The notes under the pieces were generated by a model. That model ran no database searches and was not told the DNA's origin. It was given only the letters and a program-made list of their open reading frames with translations. 39,287 bases of DNA from a virus. Of this stretch, positions 23,495 through 32,400 are shown piece by piece; position 1 is the stretch's first letter, and every line of letters begins with the position of its first letter. The position numbers were made by a program, and so were the translations under genes. Where the stretch lies: IMG/VR virus record IMGVR_UViG_3300042691_047136, positions 1-39,287 of that record; one strand, 5' to 3'.

Positions 23495-26400
23495 ATGGCA
23501 TTGAAGCCATTTACCGGCACGCTCGACCCGCCGCACGGTCTGGCGCCCTTCAACGGCCCGCTCGACGGCGAGGAGCCACAGGCAACGGCCGGCGGGCTGA
23601 TCCGCTCGCTGGCGGCCTCGGCCCTTGACGCTGGCGTCGGCTACCCGCTGCAGGCGGGTGGGGAATTGCTGGCGGCCGGGCTCAACAAGGCGACGGGCAC
23701 TGAGAAGTTCCGCGCCGCGAACCCGGTCGGACCGATCTCCAACCTGATTCGCGAAGGCATGTCGGGCGGCGACCAGTTGGCGGCGCAGGATGGGTTCAAG
23801 GGTGACGTGCTCGCGCCTGCCACCTGGGAAATGCCCAAGACAATCTCGGGGCTGGCGCACCAGTTCGCGCAGGGCGCGGGATCGCTCGCCTCGATGGTGG
23901 TGCCTGGCGCGGCGGCGGTTCGCGCCGGCCGGCTGGCGGCGGGGGCGACCACGGTAGCGGAAAAAGCGGTGGCGGAGGCCGCGATGCGCAGGGCGGCGGG
24001 CATCGGCGCGGTGGCGGGTGGCGCGCCCACGGCGGGGGCGGCGGCGGACGACGTGCGGGCGGGCATCGGCCGCATGAGCGACGCGCAGCTCTACCAGCAG
24101 TCGCCGCGCTTCAGGGCGCTGGTCGATCAGGGCATTGATGCCGGTACCGCGCGCCAGACGGTGGAGAACATGGCGGCGCAGGCGGCCGGGGCGATTTCTG
24201 GCGTTGCGGGGGCGGCATCCGGTGCGCTCAATGCGCGGCTGCTGGAGGACGTGGTCGCCAAGCGCGGCATCCCGGCGCTGATCGGCGGCCTGTCGGAGCG
24301 CGGCGTGGTGCGGGCCGGTGTCGGCGCGGGGCTGGGCGCCATCGGCGAGGGTGTGCAGGAGACGGCGGAGAAGGTCGGGCAGAACGCGGGCGAGAACGTC
24401 GGCTTGGGTGCGCCCGCCGCGCAGGACCTGACGCGCGACACGCTGGGCGACTTCGCGGGCGGGTTCATGGTCGGCGGGCCGATTGGCGCGCTGGGCGGAC
24501 ATGCGTCGCGCGCGCCGGCAGCCGGTGCCGAGCAGCCCGATGGACAAGACGCTGCCGCTTCGAGCCCGCCTTCGGTGCAGAAGCCGGAGCAGCTCGACGC
24601 GAGCATCCTGGCGGCGGCGAATCACCCCGACGCGGGGCCGTTGACGCGCGCCGCGGGTGCCGGCGTGATCAGCGGCGCGGTGCGGGCGGAATGGGCGCGG
24701 CAGAAGGGCGAGCGCGAGGCCGAGCGCGTCGGCATGGTCGACCGCCTGGCCGAACTCGATGAAAAGGCCGCCGGCACGGACGAGCAGCCGGGCCTACTGA
24801 CCCTGGCCGAGCAGAACGAGCGCGAAGAGTTGCGCGCCCAACTGGGCTTCACCGGCCAATTTCCACCCGACGTGGCGTTCTCGCCTGTCGACCTGGCGCC
24901 GAAGGCGGCGGCGGTGCAGCAACTCGACGCCCAAGGCGAGGCGGAGAAGGAAGCGGCGACGGCCGAGGCCGAGCGCGCGTTCGCGGAGCGCGAAGCCAAG
25001 CGGGAAGCCGCGAAGCAGCGCGAACTGGCGCAGGTGGCCACCGCCGGCAAGGAGACGCTGGCCGACGAGCAGATCGCGGTGGCGAACGCCGCGGGGTCGG
25101 GCATCCAGGAGAATGCGCCGCCCAACGCGATGCAATTGGCGTTTCAGCGAGCGCAGGAACGGAAGGCGAAGAAGGCGGCGGCTGCTGCGCCCGGACCTGC
25201 CAATACTGCCGAAACCCCTGCAACGGCTGTAACGGCAGTGCCCGTACCGGTGAAATCCACTGCGACACCTGCGACAGTTGCGACAGGTGGTGGTGAAACG
25301 AGCCCAAGTGTCGCAACTGTCGCACCTGTCACTGCCCCAACCCCCGGTTGGACGCCGCCGGCCGAAAAGGCCGAAGCCGTCGTCCTGCAGAATCGCAACC
25401 GCAGCGATGCGGCCTATGTGCAGCAGGTGGCGCAGATCGCGGGCAATCCGGATCCTCAGCGGCTGTCGTTCTCGCGCGACTTCGCCAGCGGTGCACCGGT
25501 GGTGTTTGTGGAACACGGCACCCAGATCGCGCCGGACCGGCTGGGCCGCGAGGAAAGCGTGACGGCAGCCACCGGGCGCAAGATTCCGGTGCGTTATGCC
25601 GCGGTCGAGGCCGACGAACTGCTGCCGAGCAACCAGGCGGATGGCACCGCGAACCCGGAATACGCGGGTGGCGCGCCCGGGCGCATCCGCGTGGTGGCGG
25701 GCAACGGGCGCGCGGCGGGCATCCAGGGCGCCTATGCCAAGGGCACGGCGGAGGGCTACAAGAACGGCATCGGCGCGGATTCCGCGCTGCATGGCGTGTC
25801 GCCGGAAGTCTGGGCGGCCATGCGCTCGCCTGTGCTGGTGCGCGTGATGCCCGAGGGCGACGTGACGCCCAACATCGGCGACGAATCCAACCAGACGGGC
25901 GTGGCGGAGAAGTCGGCGCTGGAGAAGGCCAAGGACGACGACCGTCGCCTCGATCTTGCCGCGCTGACCTTCAACGAGGAGGGCGACGTCGCGCCGGAGA
26001 CGCTGCGCCAGTTCGTCGATTCGATGCCGGTGGCCGAGCAGACCGGCTTGCGCAACCCGGACGGCACGCCGACGCGCCAGGCCAGCGACCGGCTGATGGC
26101 GGCGATCTTCTGGAAGGCCTACGCCAGCGACGAACTGGTGCGCCTGTTCGCCCAGGCAAGCGACCCGGAGTCGCGCAACGTGATGTCCGGTCTCGCGGCT
26201 GCCGCGCCGCAGATGATGCGCTTGGACGGTGCGGGTGATCTGGATATTCGCCCGCTGGTGGCGGAAGCGGCCGGCGCGGTTATCTCGGCCAAGCGGCGCG
26301 GGATCTCGCTCACCGAATTCGTCAAGCACAAGGACTTCGGCATCGGGCCGGAAACGGCTGCTGTGCTGGACATGCTGGCGCGCAACGTGAGGAGCGCGAA

Positions 26401-29400
26401 GAAGATCGGCGAGGCGCTGCGCTCGGTGGCGACGCTCGCGTATGATGAAGCGAACAAGGCGGAGGACGGATTTTTCGGGCCGGAACCACGCCTGACCCGC
26501 CCTCAGGTACTGGAGAAACTCAATGACACCGCAGGGTCGGAAAATCTGGGGCAGCCGCCAAGGGCAGAATCTCTTGAAGGCAATGCTGGACGGCGGGCCG
26601 CTCAAGCCGGAACACGAGGAGACGGTGGCGCAGTTGAAGAAAAGCGGGCCGCCTACCAAGGCACCGATCGCCAAACAACCGGACGCCAAGCCGGAGACGT
26701 AGCCGGTGAGCCCGAAACCCCGTATACCAAGGACCTTTTCGGCGAGCCGTTCGAGCTTGCGAAGGTACCCAACGCGCCGCGAAGTGGTGGAAATCGGCCA
26801 CGCCAGCAAGCCGCCCCGCCTGGGAACGTACAGCCCGGCCCGGCCGTATCTGACACTGCGCCGCCGCCAGGCGAATACCACGCGAACACCACGGTCGTCT
26901 CGACCGTAAACCGGCAACTCGGCGCCAGCCGCATCCGCTCGGCCGGCGATCTCGCGGCGGCCACCCGCTATCTCTACAAGTCCGCCGTCGAGCGCTTCGA
27001 CGGCATCGTCACCGACAAGAACGGCAAGCCGCTGGCGGTGGTCGGCTCGTTCAAGGGCGCGCTGACGCAGACCTCCGTCTACCCCGCGACCGTGGTGGCC
27101 GAGGCGATCCGCGTGCCGGGGGCGGCTGCGATCTGGTTCTCGCACAATCATCCGTCGGGGACGGCCGAGCTTTCGATGGCGGACCGCATGCTGCACGGGG
27201 CGATGATCGATGCGTTCCGCGGCAGCGGCATCGAGCCGATGGACCTGATCGCGGTGGCGGGTAGCCGATTCGCGGGGCAGGACGGCGGGCGCAACTCGGT
27301 GGGGCCGGCGGATATTCCGGCCGCCATCGGCAACGTCACGGTGCCGGTTATCGAGCGCGAGGTGGATGCTTCGTTCAACCCGGGCCTGGCCGTGTCACTC
27401 TCGTCGCCGGCGCTGGCCAAGGCTATGGCGGCGAATGTGTACGCGCGCAACCAGGGGCCGGGGCTGATGCTCACCGACGCGCGCAACCGTTTCCTCGCCT
27501 GGGTGCCGCTGGATGCGGCGCTGGCCGCGAAGCTGCGCGGCAGCGGGGGCCTGGGGGCGGTGTACCGGGCGATCAGCCAGTCGAACGCGGCGGGCGCGAT
27601 CATCGTTCACGGCGGTGAATATTCCGCGCGCACCCATGGCGTAGCGGTGTTTGCCAACATCGGCGCGGCGTTGAAGCAGGTGGATGTGTCGCCGCTGGAC
27701 GCGATCAACCTCAAGGGCGCGAGTGGCGTCGAGTCGGCGGCGGAACGGGGCTTGAGCTTGGCGGACGGGCCGGTGTATTCGCGCGCGGTGGAGGACGATG
27801 CGTTCGGGGTGCGCGAATTCGGCTTCGATTCACTCGACGACGTGTCGCCGGCCTACCGCACGCCGGAGCGCTGGCGCGCGGTGCCAGGGGCGATGCGCGA
27901 GCGCCACGCGGCGCGTGCCCTGCGGGCGGAAGTGGCGCGGCTGGAAGAAGGACTCAACCGCGACGCCGGCTGGACGCAGGGCTCCGAGCCGGTGGTGCTG
28001 TCGCTGGACGACAACGGCAATATCAATGTCGCGCGCCTGAACCTGCTCGGCGAAGGGCTGGTCACCGCGCTGCGCGACGTGGCGGCGGCGGCCGACCGGC
28101 TGGAACTGGGCGTGGTGTTGCGTGCCTCCGCCTACGGCGACGGCGTGAGCGACCAGTTGCCGCAGCAATTCGGTTTCGACCGTTTCGGTGTCTCGGTGCG
28201 TGCGGCGGCCAGCGACACCTATACCCGCCCAAGCGCGCGCGGGTTTCACAAGGGGCAGGGGCCGCGCAACCGCGTCACCTGGGTGCGCCATGTGCGTGGG
28301 GCGCCGCTGTTCTCGCGCGGGCCGTCGGCGGCGTTTGTCGAGACGACGCACGCCGGCAAGCCGGAGTTCCGCAACGACTTTGTGCACCTGGCCGACCCGG
28401 ACGAGATCAAGCCCGGGCGATTCATGTGGCGCCTGTTGTCGCAGGAATTGACCGACGAGGCCGGGGACCCGCTGTATGTCGGATTCCTGATCGCGGACGT
28501 GAAGGACGGCATCTTTAGCGCGCTGCGCAATATCGAGATCAACCCCGCGCTGCGCGGGCGCGGCCTGGGCGAGACCGTGGTTGGCTCGATGTTGCGCCAC
28601 AACGGCGGCGCGCCGCTCAAGATTCTCGATATCCAGCATGCTCGCCATCGGGGCACCGACCAGGACCCGTTGCCGTTCTGGAAAAAGCTCGGTACGATCC
28701 TCACCAACTACTCGTCCGATCCGCATGTGGAGATGGACGGGATTCTCACCTTCAAGGCCTACCATGACGCCCGAGCAAATCGCGGACCGCAAGCAGATCG
28801 AGGAAGTCTCGGCCCGGATGCGCAAGCCGTCGCCGGCCGAAGCGGCGCGGCGCAAGAAGGCCGCGCAGCGCAGCCGGCAAGAGCGGGACTTGGTCAAGAA
28901 GAAGTAGCGCGCATCGCCGGCGCGGTTTCGTTCGGCAAGCGCATCCACGTCGCGGCAACCGCGGCCGACCTGCCCGCTTCGGCGGGGCGCCTCAAGTCGG
29001 ACAGCAAGACGCGCATTCGCGGCGTCTACATCCCCTCGACCGACGACATCTGGCTGGTAGCGGCGCACCTGCGCACGCTTGAGGAAGTGGCGTTCGTCAC
29101 GCTGCACGAGGGGGCGCACCGCGGACTGCGCAAGTTCTTCGGGCCGGAGATCAAGCCGATGCTGCATCGGCTCTGGCTGGGCAATGCGAACGTGCGCCAG
29201 CAGACGGCCGAATACCAGGCGAAATACAAGATCGGACGCGAGGAAGCGATCGAGGAAGTGCTGGCCGACATGGCGCAGCGCGGCGTCGCGCGCGACCTGA
29301 CCGGATGGGAGAAGCTGGTCGCCTTCATCAAGGAATGGGTGGCGCGCCTGGCGGACAAGGCCGGCATCCGCCTGCGCTTCACCGACGACATGGTGCAGAC

Positions 29401-32400
29401 GCTGGTGGGCGCGGCGGCGCGGCGCGGGCTTGAGGCCGATGCCTCGTTGTTCGACGATGCGATTGCCCGGCAGTATTCGCAGGCGGCGCCGGTTTGGTAT
29501 TCGGAACTGCAGGCCAAGGTGGTGGCCAATGGGCCAGGCGTGGCGATGCCGGGACAGTGGCGTGCCTTCATCAAGGGACTAACCACGCGCGGCGTGAAGG
29601 CGGACGAAATCGCCTGGAGCGGGGTGGACGAGTGGCTGGCCGCGCAAACGGGGCGCATCACCCAGGCGCAGGTGCTCGACTTCCTGCGGTCCGCCAGCGT
29701 GGACCTGGTCGAGACCCACCTGGCCGAACCCAAATGGGAAGACGCCCAGGAGAAAGGGCAGACGCAGAAGGCGATGCTGGCGGCCAAGGATGCCTACGAT
29801 TGGGCGCGCCTGGCGATGCGCGAAACGATGGAGGCGGGCGGCGGCGAGGTGGACGGCACGCTGTGGGCCAACACGGCGTTGTGGACTGCGAGCGTGGCCA
29901 AGGGCCGCATCGATGGCACGAGTGACATGATGTTCGAACGGGACAGCCACCAGAAGCTGATGGATGCCATGCCGACGCCGGAGGCGCGCGACGCGGCGGA
30001 ACGGACCATCGAGAAAGAGATGGATTGGCTGCGCAAGGCGGCCGCGTACAACGCCGTGTCGGACCGCATCCGCCGCGACAACACGCGCTTCGGCACCTGG
30101 CAACTGGCGGGCGGGCGCGACTACCGGGAACTGGCGATCAACCTGACCGAGACGCCCGATGCGCGGCAGATGCGGGCGGCGCTACTGGCGCGCAATGTGG
30201 CGCGTCGGCCGAAGCGCAAGGCGGTGTTCGACAAGTATCAGCCGGCGATCGACGCGATGCGCGTGTCTGTTGACCGGGCAACGGCAGCGGGGGATCGGGA
30301 ATCGGCTGACGCGCACATGGCGCGGATGCACAAGCTGGAGGACCAACGCGACCGCGAGGCGGCGGACGTGGCGGGGGAGATCGAGGACTGGCGCGACCTC
30401 AAGGTGCCGCAGTACGAGGTGCCGCAGCCGCACCGCATGGGCGGCACGGCGGACGTGAACCGGGTGCTGCATGTGCGCTTCAACGAGCGCCGCGACCCGC
30501 AGGGGCGGCGCGTGCTGTTCGTTGAGGAGATCCAGAGCGATTGGGCGCAGGAGGGGCGGGACCGCGGATTCAAGGCCACACGGGCGGAGCGCCGTGAGGC
30601 CGAGGCGTTGCTGAAAAAGGCGGATGCTGCGGGCGGGATGCGCAACTTGTCTGAGGCGGAACAGGCGCGCGGGCGCGAACTGGGCGGGAAGATCGCCAGT
30701 GCCGGGGTTGCGCCGGCGCCGCTGGTGGGCAAGACCGAGGCTTGGGTGGGGCTGGCGTTGAAACGGCTGATTCGGTGGGCGGTTGAGGAAGGCTTCGACC
30801 GGATTGCGTGGACGACCGGGGCGCAGCAGGCGGCGCGGTATGACTTGAGCCAGCAGGTGGACCGCCTCGACTACTCGATGAGCGACGAGGGCGAATACAG
30901 CTTTTCGGCGATCAAGGGCGGTAAGGAAATCATTCAGAAGGTTGGCCTCTCGCGCGAAGACCTGGAAGGCATGGTCGGGAAGGAGATCACCGAAAAAATC
31001 ATCATGGGCGAAGGCAAGGCCGGGGTGACCGATGACGGAGAGACCTATCGCTCCCTGTCCGGCCTCGACCTCACGTTGGGCGGCGACGGCATGAGAGCCT
31101 TCTACGACCGCATCGTGCCCAACGTGGCGGGCGCGGTGCTGAAACGGCTGGGTGGCGAGCGCGTGACCATGGCGCCGGTGAGCATGCGCGACGACGAAGG
31201 CTGGGGCGATTTGGCGACCGGCGAGACCGACTATGCGGAGCAGGCGGGCTTCGACATCACGCCCGCAATGCGCGACCGTGCGCTGGCTGGACTGCCGCTG
31301 TTTAGCCGGCCGGAGGATCTGGCGCAGGGTGACCTGCTTTCAACCTACGACGAGAACGACCTCAAGGCCAAGACCGAGCGTGAAGCGGCGGCGGCCGATG
31401 CGCTCAAGCCACCGCCGGGCAAAAAGGTGACGGCCGATCAGACGGACATGTTCAACGGGCAGGATTCGTTGTTCAGCCGCGCGGATGATGGCGAGCCGAT
31501 GCTTAGCCATCCTGCCGCAGCCAAGGCGTTTCGGGCGATCCGCGAGTCGATCGGCCGTGACGACCTGGCCGGCATCCTGATGAACTGGAACGACTCGGAG
31601 CTTTCCGCGGACGGCGAGCGGATCATCGGCTACGTCGGCCGGGACCGGCACTTCTCGCGCGGGAAGGAAGGCGGAAGCCGGGCCATCCCCAAGAGGGAGT
31701 TCATCGCATGGCTGATGAGCGACTCGCCGTTCGACCCAGCGGTGTATGGCCCCGCGATCCGCAAGGATGCGGAATGGGTGACGCAGATCGAGGCCGCACG
31801 CGCAGCCTCCGGGCTGCCGGGCGGAGATGACGCGCCGCGGGCCAGCCGTGGCGATCCGCTGCCGGGTGATGCCCGAAGCGATGAATCAGTTGCCGACCCG
31901 ACCACGCCGGCCGACGCGCGCACCCGCGTCGATGCCCTCAAGGATTCCGTGCGCGCCATCGCGCTGGGCGGGTTCACTCGCCACCAACTGGCCGACATGT
32001 ATGGTGGCAGCATGCCCGAAGTGGCCGAATACGACCGCATGGCCGGTGACATGGATTCGCTCCGGGCCAATCTGGCGCAGGAGGCCGACCACCTGCTGAC
32101 GGCATGGCGCCGGCTCGGCCGCGACACGGGCGACCGGCTGGCCGACATCATGCATGAGGCGACGCTGGGCCAGTTCGACCCCGACACGGGCAAGAAGGGT
32201 GATGAATTTGCCATGCGTGCCGGGCCGATGAAGACCCTGGTCGACCGCTACAACGCGCTGCCGGAGACGGCCAAGGCGGTGTACCGCCGCTCGCGCGACC
32301 TCTACACCAAGCGCCTGCGCCAGTTGTTCGACGCGCTGGCGGCGCGCATTCAGCGCAGCGGCGCGGATCCGGAAGCGACGCGGCGCACGGTGGACCAGTT

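Noticed and set aside
25261-25331. CRISPR-like repeat array
   Set aside because: The units are 9 bases, contiguous and partly inverted, without spacers, and lie in a coding linker.
31649-31660. Fifth FSR motif (HFSR) in the giant protein as another linker
   Set aside because: It lies within what looks like a folded segment rather than at a module boundary and lacks the preceding Leu.
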